Of a DNA stretch of 50,443 nucleotides, positions 23,534-33,052 are shown in pieces. The notes beneath the pieces were generated by a model. It was not told the DNA's origin. It did no database searches and saw nothing but the letters and a program-made list of their open reading frames with translations. The stretch spans positions 1 through 50,443 of the forward strand of contig JAHDKO010000026.1 in the NCBI GenBank assembly GCA_018436855.1, read 5' to 3'. Origin of the DNA: Deltaproteobacteria bacterium (GTDB lineage Bacteria > Desulfobacterota > Desulfomonilia > UBA1062). A program made the translations under genes and the position numbers. The first letter of the stretch is position 1. Every line of letters starts with the position of its first letter.

Positions 23534-24885
23534 ATACCACACGAGACATCCTGGTAGTCGATGACGACAACGGGCACCGCACCATGCTCAAGACCCTGCT
23601 CTCGGGCTGGGGCTACCGGATCTTCGAGGCGGACGACGGGTCAAAGGCCATCGAGTGGGTCCGCTCAAGGCCCTTCGACCTCATCCTCATGGACATCCGG
23701 ATGGTGAAGGTATCCGGGCTGGAGGCCCTGAGCGCGATCAAGGGCATCAACCCCGCAATACCCGTGATCATCATCACCGCATATTCCTCTGTGGAATCCG
23801 CCATCGAGGCCATGAAAAAAGGGGCCTACGAGTACCTCATGAAGCCGCTCGACTTCGAGGAGATGCGCATGAAGATGGAACAGGCCATGGAGCACAGCCG
23901 GCTCAAAGAGGAGAACCGCCTCCTCAAGGAGATCATCGGCGAGCACTTCGACACCCGAAACATCATCGGCAAGAGCTCTGCCATGATCCATCTGCTGGAG
24001 ACCACGTCCAAGGCGGCCGCATCGGACGCCACGGTCCTGATCACCGGCGAGAGCGGCACGGGCAAGGAGATGATCGCAGGCGCGATCCACTTCAACAGTA
24101 CCAGAAAAGACCACCCTTTCATCAAGCTCAACTGCGCAGCCATCTCCGAAGGTCTGCTCGAGTCGGAGCTCTTCGGCCACGAGAAAGGCGCCTTCACCGG
24201 GGCCATCAGGAGGAGGGATGGGCGCTTCAGCCAGGCCCACAGGGGCACCCTGTTCCTGGACGAGATCAGTGAGATGTCCATGGCCATGCAGGCCAAGCTC
24301 CTGCGGGTGATCCAGGAGCAGGAGTTCACCCGGGTGGGCGGCGAAGAGGTGCTCACCGTGGATGTCCGGATCATCACGGCCACCAACCGGGACCTGCTCG
24401 CTCGCGTGCAGCAGGGCGATTTCCGCGAGGATCTCTACTACCGCCTGAACGTCATCAACCTCAAGGTTCCGCCCTTGAGGCAGCGCAAAGACGACATCCC
24501 CCTGATGGCCGAGCACTTTCTCAGGATGTTCGCCGCCAAGAACGACAAGCCCATCAAGGGCTTCACCCCCCAGGCCATGGACCGGCTCATCCGATATCCC
24601 TGGCCCGGCAATGTCCGGGAGATCATGAACACCGTGGAGAGCGCAGTGGTGCTCTCCGATTCCGAGTATCTCTCGGAAGACGACCTGAGCCTGATGCACG
24701 CGGAGGTCCAGCCGGCAGGCACTGTCGCGCCGGTTGCCGCAGACCTGCCGCTGGAGGAGGTTGAGAAGGCCACGATTCTCAAGACCCTGGAGTTCTCGGG
24801 AGGCAACAAGAGCGAGGCCGCCCGGAAGCTCGGGATCACCCGTGCCACCCTGCACAAGAAGCTCAAGAAATACCGGGTTCAGTGA
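23530..24885 (+). CDS. zraR: ZraR/AtoC-like sigma54-dependent response regulator
   Basis: 451 residues, NtrC family. Receiver domain 1-120 with phospho-acceptor Asp55 (LILMDIRM); AAA+ domain with Walker A GESGTGKE (173-180), the sigma54-contacting GAFTGA loop (220-225) and the LFLDEI Walker B; and a C-terminal Fis-type helix-turn-helix (NKSEAARKLGITRATLHKKL). All residues for activating sigma54 polymerase are intact. It should act from the inverted repeats at 21619-21654 on both divergent promoters, including its own. The ATG at 23530 overlaps the kinase stop, so a longer reading from 23281 is rejected. Confidence 0.9.
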   Translation: MNTTRDILVVDDDNGHRTMLKTLLSGWGYRIFEADDGSKAIEWVRSRPFDLILMDIRMVKVSGLEALSAIKGINPAIPVIIITAYSSVESAIEAMKKGAYEYLMKPLDFEEMRMKMEQAMEHSRLKEENRLLKEIIGEHFDTRNIIGKSSAMIHLLETTSKAAASDATVLITGESGTGKEMIAGAIHFNSTRKDHPFIKLNCAAISEGLLESELFGHEKGAFTGAIRRRDGRFSQAHRGTLFLDEISEMSMAMQAKLLRVIQEQEFTRVGGEEVLTVDVRIITATNRDLLARVQQGDFREDLYYRLNVINLKVPPLRQRKDDIPLMAEHFLRMFAAKNDKPIKGFTPQAMDRLIRYPWPGNVREIMNTVESAVVLSDSEYLSEDDLSLMHAEVQPAGTVAPVAADLPLEEVEKATILKTLEFSGGNKSEAARKLGITRATLHKKLKKYRVQ

Positions 24886-24894
24886 CGGGCTCTG

Positions 24895-25521
24895 TCAGCG
24901 GTCCAGGGCAAGCCCCGGGCAGAGCCCGGAGAGCCTTTCCAGGAAATCGTCCTTTCCGCGGTAGTGAATGGCCTGGATTCCTGTCTCGCGGGCGCGCCGG
25001 ACATGCCCCTGAGTATCGTCCACGAAGAGCGTGTCGCCGGGTTCAAGGCGCATGATCTCCAGGACGTCGAGAAAAATCTGCTTTTCGAGCTTGGTCCTGC
25101 CCACGTGATAGCTGTTGAACACCCGCTCGAAGTGGTGGAAGAACCGGAGCTTTTCTTCGAGCTCGTCGAGCCAGTTGGTCTGGTCGCTCAGGATGGCGAG
25201 CCGTATGCCCCGGGACCCGAGCTCTTCGATCACCCGGATCATCCACTCCCGCAGAGTGAACCCCTTGAGGATGATATCCCTCAGATGGCTGTCGCTGCCC
25301 CTGATTCCGGTCTGCCTGCGCAGGGTTTCCCAGAAGAACGCCTCGCCCGCCCTTCCGGTGATGTACCCGGTGTCGTGGATGATCTTCCTGGTCGCGGCCG
25401 CAAAATCCTCTTCGGCCAGGCCGTTGAGACGGGCGATCTCGTAGAGCCCGTTTCTGAAACCCTCGTCCGCGATCACCCCGCCGAAGTCGAACAGCGCCGC
25501 CTTGAACCCGCAGTCTTCCAT
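24895..25521 (-). CDS. HAD superfamily hydrolase
   Basis: 208 residues, HAD-IA type. Motif I is AALFDFGGVIAD (nucleophile Asp12, with Gly where classical phosphatases have the second Asp), motif II AILSDQTNW, the Lys around VGRTKLEKQIF, and motif IV TLFVDDTQGHV. Gly in place of the second Asp is common in haloacid-dehalogenase and YihX-like branches, so phosphatase activity is not assured. The ATG at 25521 is preceded by AGAGGTGAG. It is the last gene of a three-gene unit with the transporter and the anchored unknown protein. It converges with zraR, with only 9 bases between stops. Confidence 0.85.
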   Translation of the reverse strand: MEDCGFKAALFDFGGVIADEGFRNGLYEIARLNGLAEEDFAAATRKIIHDTGYITGRAGEAFFWETLRRQTGIRGSDSHLRDIILKGFTLREWMIRVIEELGSRGIRLAILSDQTNWLDELEEKLRFFHHFERVFNSYHVGRTKLEKQIFLDVLEIMRLEPGDTLFVDDTQGHVRRARETGIQAIHYRGKDDFLERLSGLCPGLALDR

Positions 25522-25543
25522 CTCACACCTCTGATAAGCGCTT

Positions 25544-26488
25544 CTATATTCCCAGAATAGGCCCCTTGAACACGAAAAGCAAAGGCAGAACGAGCAGGAG
25601 GAAGAAAAGGGTGTTGAACACGAAGAGGTTCGAGGCGAGTTCCTTGTCGAGATCAAAGAGCACCGATGCCACCACCGAGTAGACGGCGACCGGCATGAAC
25701 GACTGGATCGCAATGACCGCCTCCACGTGCTCTCCAAGATTCACCATGGCCAGCGCGCCCAGCGTGATCACGGGCAGGATCAGGAATCTGATGAGGGAAA
25801 GCGCGACGTTTTCCCGCAGAAACGAAAAGATCCGGGAGGTCTCGAAGCTCATTCCCAGGCTGAAGTAGTACACGGCGACAGAGATCATCATGAGCGTGTT
25901 CACGGGAAAATCGACCCCGGGCCTCCGGACTTGGAAAAACTGCAGGACGAGGGCGGCGACGACCGCAACCAGGGGCATGTTCTGGATATCGAGAAAATAG
26001 GCCGCCACCCCCGGCGTCGAGCCATCCGGCCGGGACACGGACCTTGCATAGGGAAAGATGATCGTGAACACATAGATCATGAAATACGACAGAAAGAGAA
26101 AGGCCAGACCCAGCCCCCTTTCGCCGAGAAAGAGAAAGCAGAGGAACGCGCCCATAGTGAACCCGTGATTGGCGATGGACGAGCTGATGAGAAAGGTGGC
26201 CCTGGATCTTTCTCTCAGCGGCAGGGCGGGCAGCATCAGCCTTCCGGCCGCCATTCCCGCCGTCACGAGAAGCAGGCCCGAGAAGGGGAGGACCGCCATG
26301 TTCCAGCCCAGGTCCAGTCCCCAGATGCTCCAGAGGACGATGAGCGGCTCGATCAGGACGAGGTTGAGCCTGATGAGCGTGCGGGTAAGGTCCCGGACCG
26401 ATAATATCCGCCGCTTGAAGGCCATCCCGCTCAGAAAGGGGACGATGATCATGAGCTGGAACAGGAGAAACCGCGCGTGAGGGCTCAT
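25544..26488 (-). CDS. AEC family transporter (auxin efflux carrier-like permease)
   Basis: 314 residues with about ten membrane helices, the size and layout of bacterial AEC/malonate-transporter-like proteins. Features include the N-terminal hairpin LLFQLMIIVPFLSGMAFKRR, the mid-protein SSSIANHGFTMGAFL (the conserved Asn region of the family) and the C-terminal IQSFMPVAVYSVVASVLFDL, which matches the family's MP.A...V.A motif. The substrate is unknown, generally a dicarboxylate or similar anion. It lies 34 bases after the anchored protein and 22 bases before the HAD gene, so the three are probably co-transcribed from the promoter at 27460-27489. Confidence 0.8.
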   Translation of the reverse strand: MSPHARFLLFQLMIIVPFLSGMAFKRRILSVRDLTRTLIRLNLVLIEPLIVLWSIWGLDLGWNMAVLPFSGLLLVTAGMAAGRLMLPALPLRERSRATFLISSSIANHGFTMGAFLCFLFLGERGLGLAFLFLSYFMIYVFTIIFPYARSVSRPDGSTPGVAAYFLDIQNMPLVAVVAALVLQFFQVRRPGVDFPVNTLMMISVAVYYFSLGMSFETSRIFSFLRENVALSLIRFLILPVITLGALAMVNLGEHVEAVIAIQSFMPVAVYSVVASVLFDLDKELASNLFVFNTLFFLLLVLPLLFVFKGPILGI

Positions 26489-26522
26489 ATCATCTTATGG
26501 ATACGCAGGAAAAAAGGCTGTA

Positions 26523-27368
26523 TCAACGCATGACCAGCGACTCGATCTCCTTGAGCCTGGCCAGATATTCGTCTCTGTTTTTGAGGACCCCGAGATTCCG
26601 CAAGTCTTCCTGGATCAGCGTCAGGTGCGGCCTGATATCGATGCCGTAGGGGTTCATGGTTTCCCTGTCGGCCATGTCGAGTATGAGCACGGAATAGTAT
26701 TTCGTCAGCGTCCTCGTGACAGAGTCCCGCCGGTAGAGGTACGACTGCCCCCCCAGGGTGTTCAGGAAGAACCCCGCATATTCATACAACTGCCCGCTGT
26801 TGACGTTCAGCTGGTGCCCTGCGCTCCCCTTGACGAGGTAGTGGAACGTAAGCGCCATCAGGGGCTCGATCCGGCTGTGCTCATGGGAAAGGATGTCTTT
26901 GAACATCATGATATCGTTCTTCCCCAGTACCCGGTAGAAGTGCGCGGCATTGCTGAGCAGGGAATACAGGTCCCGCGTCTCTCCCGAGACCACGGGCGGA
27001 CGATAGGCGAGCTTCTCGATCAGGGCATCGAGGTGCTCGAGGAGACCGCCTTCGAGATCATAGGCCTTCATATAGTCCTTTTTCTCGATCTCGGTGCACA
27101 CTGCGTCCAGCTCGGCCTTCAGCTCGGCAAAGCTTTTTTCGCTTTCCTTACGGGGAATGGGGATCTCGGTTATGGTTGCCGGCCGCTGCACCGGGACCTG
27201 TTGCACATCGGCATCCGCCTGCGGTACGGCCTCCTCTCGTTGTATGATGTGAACATTCTCCCCGGGTGAGGGCGATTCATGCTTTTTCTGAAAGAGGTAC
27301 GTGTCTGCCGCAATGTATGCGCCGACAGCCACGACAACGACAACGATGAGCACTATCCATTTTTTCAC
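26523..27368 (-). CDS. Membrane-anchored protein of unknown function
   Basis: 281 residues. One N-terminal membrane anchor (WIVLIVVVVVAVGAYIAADT) is followed by a Pro/Gln/Glu-rich linker (about 30-75) and a helical domain (80-281) that I do not recognise; it looks mainly alpha-helical, with repeated Leu/Tyr heptads. Topology suggests the domain lies in the periplasm. The GTG start at 27368 is well supported by AGGAGG 7 bases upstream. It is first in a unit with an AEC transporter and a HAD hydrolase, which gives no firm functional hint. Confidence 0.7.
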   Translation of the reverse strand: MKKWIVLIVVVVVAVGAYIAADTYLFQKKHESPSPGENVHIIQREEAVPQADADVQQVPVQRPATITEIPIPRKESEKSFAELKAELDAVCTEIEKKDYMKAYDLEGGLLEHLDALIEKLAYRPPVVSGETRDLYSLLSNAAHFYRVLGKNDIMMFKDILSHEHSRIEPLMALTFHYLVKGSAGHQLNVNSGQLYEYAGFFLNTLGGQSYLYRRDSVTRTLTKYYSVLILDMADRETMNPYGIDIRPHLTLIQEDLRNLGVLKNRDEYLARLKEIESLVMR

Positions 27369-27459
27369 GGAGGCACCTCCTTGAAAGAAGACCGGGCAAC
27401 CGATGTGCCGCTTGTATTTCCCTAACCGAGCAACCCTGTTCCCGCGTGATCCCGGCTGG

Positions 27460-27489
27460 ATGATATCGCGAATCGTCTCCCGGCGTCAA
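27460..27489 (-). promoter_or_regulatory. Sigma70-type promoter for the anchored-protein/AEC/HAD unit
   Basis: On the minus strand TTGACG (27489-27484), an 18-base spacer and TATCAT (27465-27460); each box misses consensus by one base. It lies about 90 bases before the GTG at 27368. Confidence 0.5.
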
Positions 27490-27593
27490 CCGGGGAAAAC
27501 CGCTTTTTTAGGGTGTCGGGCATCGGCGGACAAGGGAAGACTGAGGCATCTGCCCGCCCCATGACCGGGAGGTCCGGACAGGGGAGCAAAGAT

Positions 27594-30488
27594 CTATGGT
27601 TTTCTGTCGAGCTCGGACCGGATCGCCCGTGCCATGTCGTGAAGACGGTAGGGTTTCTTCACATATGAACCCGCGCCCAGTTCGAGCGTTTCCTTTACAC
27701 GGTCCGACTCGGAAAAGCCGCTGACAATGATCGCCTTCTGCCCGGGTCTTATCTCGAGAATCCGCCGGTACGTTTCCAGGCCGTCGATTCCAGGGTCCAT
27801 GATCATGTCCAGGAGAATCAAGTCGGCGCCGGACTCACCGAGATATTTCACCGCATCTTCTCCGCAGGCCGCCACGTCCACCGTATACCCCAGCTTCTCG
27901 AGAAGCCTGCGCGCAATCTCCCGCTGATCGTCCACGTCATCGATCACCAGAATCTTCTCATTGCCTCTCAATGCATCGAGTGAATCTCGGGCATCGGTAT
28001 CATCCAACCCCCGGCGGGTGATAGGGAAATACAATTCGAAACAGGTGCCTTTTCCCACCGTACTCCTGACATCGATGTATCCCTGATGATCCTTCACCGT
28101 GGACCAGATTACCGCCATGCCCAGGCCCGTGCCGCTTCTGCCCATGACCTTCTTGGAGTAGAACGGCTCGAAGATCCGCTTGAGATCTTCAGGGGATATC
28201 CCGACGCCGGTATCGGACACGGTCATAACCGCGTACTCGCCCTCTTCGATGAGATCATAGCCGTGAACAGGCGCGTCGACATACCGGTTTTCGGTGGCTA
28301 CGATCACCACCCCTCCCTTGATCATGGCCTCTGCCGCGTTCGACATAAGGTTCATAAGCGTCTTCGACAGATGGACCTCGGATCCGAGAATGTTCATGAG
28401 ATCCGGGTCGAGCTGAAGTTCGCAGCGGACATTCCCGTGATACTCCAGAATCCTGTTGCACTCGGGGCTCCTGATGAATTCGCGGATCACGGTATTCAGG
28501 TTCACTGTATTGGATATGTTCACTCCCCTTCTAGCCAGTGTGAGCAGATCCTGCACAATGGCCGCGGCCTTTTCACCCGACCGCTTGATCACCTCGAGCG
28601 ACTTCCGCATGGAGCTGCCTTCCGGAACCTCCATCAGGAGAATCTCCGGATAGCTCACAACCCCGCTGAGGATGTTGTTGAGATCGTGGGCAACGCCGCC
28701 TGCCAGCATGCCGATGGCCTCCATCTTCTGCGACCTCTGCAGCTGCATCTCGAGCTTTCTCTTCTCCTCCTCGGCCATCTTGCGCTCGGTGATGTCGCTC
28801 CCCACACAGAGAATCTCGGAGAGATTGCCGTCTTTGTCGAACACGGCCTTGTTGCTCCACGAGATCCATGCATTTTCCCCGTTTTTGAGGATGTTCACAT
28901 TGATCAGCTGGCGGTAGTCCTCGGGGTTCTTCAGAAAGTCGGCGAAGACCAGCGAAAAATCGTTCCCCTCGGCGTCGATGGGGGGCATGAGAAATCCGAG
29001 CACCTCCCTCCCGATCATTTCATGCTCCTCGTATCCATAGAACTCTTTTGCATAGGTATTGACAAAGCTGATCCGTCCTTGAGTGTCAAGCCGCATGATG
29101 ATGCTGTTGGCGCTCTCCACGAGATCGCGGTATTTCTCCTCGCTTGCCTGCAGACGTTCGAACGACCGCGCATTCATGATGCTGATGGCGATCTGCGGCG
29201 CGATGCCCATGAGCAGGTTCAGATCGCTCTGCTTGGGCGGACCTGAAAATCTGGTGTTGTCGAGGGAAAGAACCCCCATCGACTCATTCTCGTATACAAT
29301 GGGCACACACAGAAACGAGCATGCCCCTGCCATCTCAACCAGGCTCCTGCTCCTCTCGGATAAATCTCCGGTAATTTCTTTCACATCATTGACCAGATAA
29401 GGCTTCTGATTCTTGAAAGCAAGCACGAAGGGGCCCTTGGATTCGCGGTTGTCCAAATGGAGATCGGCCTCCCTGAAATAGGCCTCCTGATCCGGAGTAT
29501 ACCCGTATCCTGCATGATAGGTAAGGATTGTTTTATCGCTGCTTGCAAGGAGCACCATTCCACGGTCATAGTCGAAGTATTTTTCCAAAGTATTCATCAA
29601 TGTCTTGAGCAGTTCTCCGATATCGAGCTCTGTGGATATGACCTTTCCCACCTCCTGAATGAGCTCCGCATCCCGGTATCTCTTATCGGATTCTGCAAAT
29701 AACTTCTCAGCCGCCTGTCCCTGATACTGGACCTGGTTTCTCAGAAGATTGATTTCCAGCTTATAGATGTAACATGAGAGTCCCAGGATGCCTGCCAGGA
29801 ACGAGACGAGCCAGATACCGTTGACCACCAGTGAGAATGAAAACACCGTGAAGATGCTTGCAATCAGCCCAAAGAGAATGAGGAAGTTCCTTATCTGTTT
29901 GAGCCGGTATAAAATCGATTTCTCCCATGAGATGATATATCTGCAGTAATTGTATCCTTCATGGATGCATTCTTTATGTTCAACCTTTGCAAAGACGCCT
30001 GTGAAAAAGGTCGCAACCGATTCCATGAGACCATATCGGTTCTGGCACTGGTACGGTTTTTCTTCGACTCCCGGATTCAGGGTGTAGATAGCTTCCACCG
30101 AATGTGCCGAGAGTTTTTTTATCTGAATTGCCGTACCCCTGGTGAGTTTGGAGCCGATTCTCCCGAGGAGTTCATAGGCCAGGAGAGGATCCAGAAACGA
30201 TACAATATACTGTTTTATGGTACCCATGGAGGCCGATGAGGCACCATACCGCCCGACCTCTCGTGCAAGATTTTCGTTTCCGGTCATCCTGTCGAGAATC
30301 TCGTGGAATCTGTCCGAGGTCTCCTGGCCGTACCAGAACCCGTCATCGTCTACCTGCGATCGCGATATGCCGGCATATTCAAGAAGCATATCAATATCCA
30401 GGTCAGGGTACTTGTCCCTCACATATTCCAGGTATGTTCTCAGGAGCTTGACATTATAGAAGTTATCATGGAGTGCGTGACTGGACAT
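27594..30488 (-). CDS. Hybrid sensor histidine kinase (N-terminal V4R-like domain, two TM, GAF, PAS, HisKA, HATPase, receiver)
   Basis: 964 residues. Residues 1-190 form a helical domain ending in ECIHEGYNYCRYIISW; the CxxxGxxxCxY pattern resembles V4R/heme-NO-binding-like sensor modules. Two adjacent membrane helices follow (about 203-245, FLILFGLIASIFTVFSF and the next), with no periplasmic domain of note. Then GAF (about 285-450), PAS (455-575), HisKA (GMLAGGVAHDLNNIL, His601), HATPase (SDTGVGISPED, GTGLGMAV) and receiver (Asp894, LILLDMIMD). Both sensing ends face the cytoplasm, so internal small molecules or gases are plausible signals (inference). No strong ribosome binding site precedes the ATG at 30488. 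Base composition at the 5' end is visibly AT-richer than elsewhere in the window. Confidence 0.85.
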   Translation of the reverse strand: MSSHALHDNFYNVKLLRTYLEYVRDKYPDLDIDMLLEYAGISRSQVDDDGFWYGQETSDRFHEILDRMTGNENLAREVGRYGASSASMGTIKQYIVSFLDPLLAYELLGRIGSKLTRGTAIQIKKLSAHSVEAIYTLNPGVEEKPYQCQNRYGLMESVATFFTGVFAKVEHKECIHEGYNYCRYIISWEKSILYRLKQIRNFLILFGLIASIFTVFSFSLVVNGIWLVSFLAGILGLSCYIYKLEINLLRNQVQYQGQAAEKLFAESDKRYRDAELIQEVGKVISTELDIGELLKTLMNTLEKYFDYDRGMVLLASSDKTILTYHAGYGYTPDQEAYFREADLHLDNRESKGPFVLAFKNQKPYLVNDVKEITGDLSERSRSLVEMAGACSFLCVPIVYENESMGVLSLDNTRFSGPPKQSDLNLLMGIAPQIAISIMNARSFERLQASEEKYRDLVESANSIIMRLDTQGRISFVNTYAKEFYGYEEHEMIGREVLGFLMPPIDAEGNDFSLVFADFLKNPEDYRQLINVNILKNGENAWISWSNKAVFDKDGNLSEILCVGSDITERKMAEEEKRKLEMQLQRSQKMEAIGMLAGGVAHDLNNILSGVVSYPEILLMEVPEGSSMRKSLEVIKRSGEKAAAIVQDLLTLARRGVNISNTVNLNTVIREFIRSPECNRILEYHGNVRCELQLDPDLMNILGSEVHLSKTLMNLMSNAAEAMIKGGVVIVATENRYVDAPVHGYDLIEEGEYAVMTVSDTGVGISPEDLKRIFEPFYSKKVMGRSGTGLGMAVIWSTVKDHQGYIDVRSTVGKGTCFELYFPITRRGLDDTDARDSLDALRGNEKILVIDDVDDQREIARRLLEKLGYTVDVAACGEDAVKYLGESGADLILLDMIMDPGIDGLETYRRILEIRPGQKAIIVSGFSESDRVKETLELGAGSYVKKPYRLHDMARAIRSELDRKP

Positions 30489-30567
30489 CGAATGGTTTAT
30501 CTTATGGATTATTCATATAATCGCTTCTCGTTGCCATCTTCTCTTGCCCACCATCGGAATCAACCCT

Positions 30568-30586
30568 TGGTCTCACCCAGAGACCA
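30568..30586 (-). other. Hairpin between PilZ protein gene and hybrid kinase gene
   Basis: TGGTCTC (30568-30574) and GAGACCA (30580-30586) form a perfect 7-bp stem with a 5-base loop in the 171-base gap. No T tract follows on the minus strand, so it may be a processing or attenuation structure rather than a terminator. Confidence 0.35.
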
Positions 30587-30659
30587 CCTATGGAGTATCG
30601 GTCATCCCGGAGAAAAATATTACCGTTAATTTGTTCTTGAGGAGGTCGCGTGCATCCTC

Positions 30660-32765
30660 TCACGACCCGAGGATCTTTTTTTTCAGGTAGCTTATACCAA
30701 ACTTGATCACACTGAATTTGGCTTTTGCTTTGAGGTGCTCAGAATAGTCATCTCCGTATTGAGCATCGAGGACCCAGAGATTATACTTTTTATCATAGAT
30801 GACGCTCTCCTGATCAGCATAGGATGCCGGATAGATGAGCACAGGGAATTTCTCTGTCTCATACACTTCCCTGGCAATCTCACAGATAATCTTTCTGAGG
30901 ATGTCCCATGGAACCCCACTGCTGTCCGGAACAAAGACCTTAATGCTGTTCAACAGATCGGATAGATTGACCCCGATGTCTGACTCATCAATGAGAACAA
31001 ATGCCTTGGTCTGATCTCTGTATGATATCTTCACCAACGAATACTTGCGCTTGAGGCTCACGCGTGCATACATCTCCTCAACAGACTCCTCTCTTGAACC
31101 ACCCGGGTCCGGACAGAACGCCTTGATCATCAGCCCGCCCAATCTCGCATCATACCACTCCGATAGCTCTTCGATATCACGCGCGGACGTGCCCTGGACT
31201 TTCCATCCATTCGGGAAAACATTATCGTCTTGCTTCGAACAGATGAGATGTGCAAACTGATCCATCGAGCAAGCCTTCGGGTTGTTCAACTCCCGGCAAA
31301 AACCGCCGAAGAAATAATCCGGGAACCTGTTCTCCGGCCTGAAATAGAAAATCATATAATCCATGCCGACAGCAGGCATCCGGTAGAGACCGTCAAAGTA
31401 ATTCAGAATGTGTTTCAGCACATAGAGCCCTGTGCGCTTCTTTTCCAAAGGCCTGGCAGCGAGGTGATGTATCATCCATGTCCGGTGATACGCCTTGATG
31501 ATCGATGCATGACCATACACTATACCATTTCTCTGATAGGTGAAGTACCCGAATATCTCACGTCCTTTCTGATATAACACTTCATATGTTTCTTTGAATC
31601 TCTCTCTGTTCTGACAGAGAGAGACATATTTCTTCGGATAGATGAATCCGGACTCAAAGAAAAACTCCCAGAGAGAATCCATGCTTATGTTGCTGGTGAA
31701 ATTTGCGTGAACATCGTCTGCGTTGCTGAGTATGTCGAATAATTTACTGTAGGTGCTCATGTCCATGTCGATGATGGCGATCCCGAAGCGACAGACGTTT
31801 TTTTTGAATTTCTGGCTGTAGATCACCTGTACATCACAGCTCATCCTCATGCTGCCAGCGAGAAGGATATCGACATCGTGAATTATCTGCCCGGGAATCA
31901 GAAGGGAGCGGTCTGCATCCTCGTATACGGAGAAGCCGGATGTCGTTATGTCGGATATCTCATAGGCGACCTGCTGATTGCTGAACGGATGCGTGAATAC
32001 AATCTTGGGTGTCGGAACCAGATTCAATCTGGGATTGCGCAGTTTTCTCCTCTTATAGACAATCCGCTGATCCTCGTAAGGAGTCACCACCACCGAGTGG
32101 GGATCATCCTCGGTTCTCACCAGCCTGCATCTGCCGGAATAAATGATCGTGTTTTCTTTATACAGCTCGACCTCGATGTCCTGAGCGGGGTCGTAGCGAT
32201 ATGCCTCGCCCTCATCCAATACGATGCGGAATCCATTCGAACTGAAATCTTCCAGCGCTCCCCCTGCCGTGTGCACGCCTTGCCGCACCCTGACATACAC
32301 CATGAGCGACCGGAATCTCCTGGATTGCCGTTCGCTGAATACAAATCCCTTCGCACTGATTTGTGCAGAAAAATGCTCCTTCGTGATCTCGAGAATTTCC
32401 AGCGGCATGCAGATTATCGACTTCCCGTCATCTATGATCAGATTTTCAATGGTCAGATTCTGCATGTCAAAAGGAAATCCCTCCTGAAACCTGCAAGTCA
32501 CCTCAGCACTCTGACATGGTTCTGGTGATACCTTGAGAAGATAGCTTTCGCCGCTCTTCCTGTTGACTCCGTTGACGAAAATGCTCCCCCCGACGAAATG
32601 GGTATAATTCACTGCGTTCATGAACTTTTTCTGTTTTACACTGCCTTTAGACTGCTTCAAAAGGTCTGTGCGATTAAAGGGTATTGCCGGGAAATGTGAC
32701 TGATGGTCCACAGCACTGGAATTTTTGCTTACCAAAGCTTCCATGGAATCTATTTTTCTGTCCAT
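30660..32765 (-). CDS. Large PilZ-domain protein, possibly with acyltransferase-like C-terminus
   Basis: 701 residues without membrane helices. Two regions resemble PilZ domains (c-di-GMP binding): around 125-235 (RQSRRFRSLMVYVRVRQG, ... EDFSSNGFRIVL) and around 240-350 (RRKLRNPRLNLVPTPK, ... ISDITTSGFSVYED); in each an Arg-rich N-terminal stretch precedes a D-x-S-xx-G-type motif. The second fits the RxxxR...D/NxSxxG consensus better. Residues 370-530 (FGYFTYQRNGIVYGHASIIK, ... WMIHHLAARPLEKKR) look like a GNAT-type acyltransferase fold, but I am unsure. It shows an AT-richer composition than most neighbours, as does the kinase downstream. It may form a c-di-GMP-responsive unit with that kinase (inference). 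Confidence 0.7.
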   Translation of the reverse strand: MDRKIDSMEALVSKNSSAVDHQSHFPAIPFNRTDLLKQSKGSVKQKKFMNAVNYTHFVGGSIFVNGVNRKSGESYLLKVSPEPCQSAEVTCRFQEGFPFDMQNLTIENLIIDDGKSIICMPLEILEITKEHFSAQISAKGFVFSERQSRRFRSLMVYVRVRQGVHTAGGALEDFSSNGFRIVLDEGEAYRYDPAQDIEVELYKENTIIYSGRCRLVRTEDDPHSVVVTPYEDQRIVYKRRKLRNPRLNLVPTPKIVFTHPFSNQQVAYEISDITTSGFSVYEDADRSLLIPGQIIHDVDILLAGSMRMSCDVQVIYSQKFKKNVCRFGIAIIDMDMSTYSKLFDILSNADDVHANFTSNISMDSLWEFFFESGFIYPKKYVSLCQNRERFKETYEVLYQKGREIFGYFTYQRNGIVYGHASIIKAYHRTWMIHHLAARPLEKKRTGLYVLKHILNYFDGLYRMPAVGMDYMIFYFRPENRFPDYFFGGFCRELNNPKACSMDQFAHLICSKQDDNVFPNGWKVQGTSARDIEELSEWYDARLGGLMIKAFCPDPGGSREESVEEMYARVSLKRKYSLVKISYRDQTKAFVLIDESDIGVNLSDLLNSIKVFVPDSSGVPWDILRKIICEIAREVYETEKFPVLIYPASYADQESVIYDKKYNLWVLDAQYGDDYSEHLKAKAKFSVIKFGISYLKKKILGS

Positions 32766-32882
32766 GACTGCCCCTACTTATGCTCATCCGTTTGTTATTC
32801 TTTTCTTTGCCACCGATCAACCCACCACCATGACATCCAGACAGACAACGATAATCCCTTTGTCAGTCGTATTACAGAAACA

Positions 32883-32911
32883 TATAAACCCATCTCTCAG
32901 AAGGAAGTCAA
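32883..32911 (-). promoter_or_regulatory. Candidate promoter for PilZ protein gene
   Basis: TTGACT (32911-32906 on the minus strand) lies 17 bases before TTTATA (32888-32883) and 19 before TATATG. The start of transcription would be near 32876, about 110 bases before the ATG at 32765. The surrounding 32766-33052 stretch holds no gene. Confidence 0.35.
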
Positions 32912-33052
32912 TAAACCTGGATCTTCTGACAAATATTTTACAAACATCAGTCGCGAACATGAACCGGAAAGAACGGGGATATCGAAGAAATCAAACCCCT
33001 GAGGGCCGGCACAACCAATGCGTACGCAGGTTGTCTCCATGCACCGCTCATC

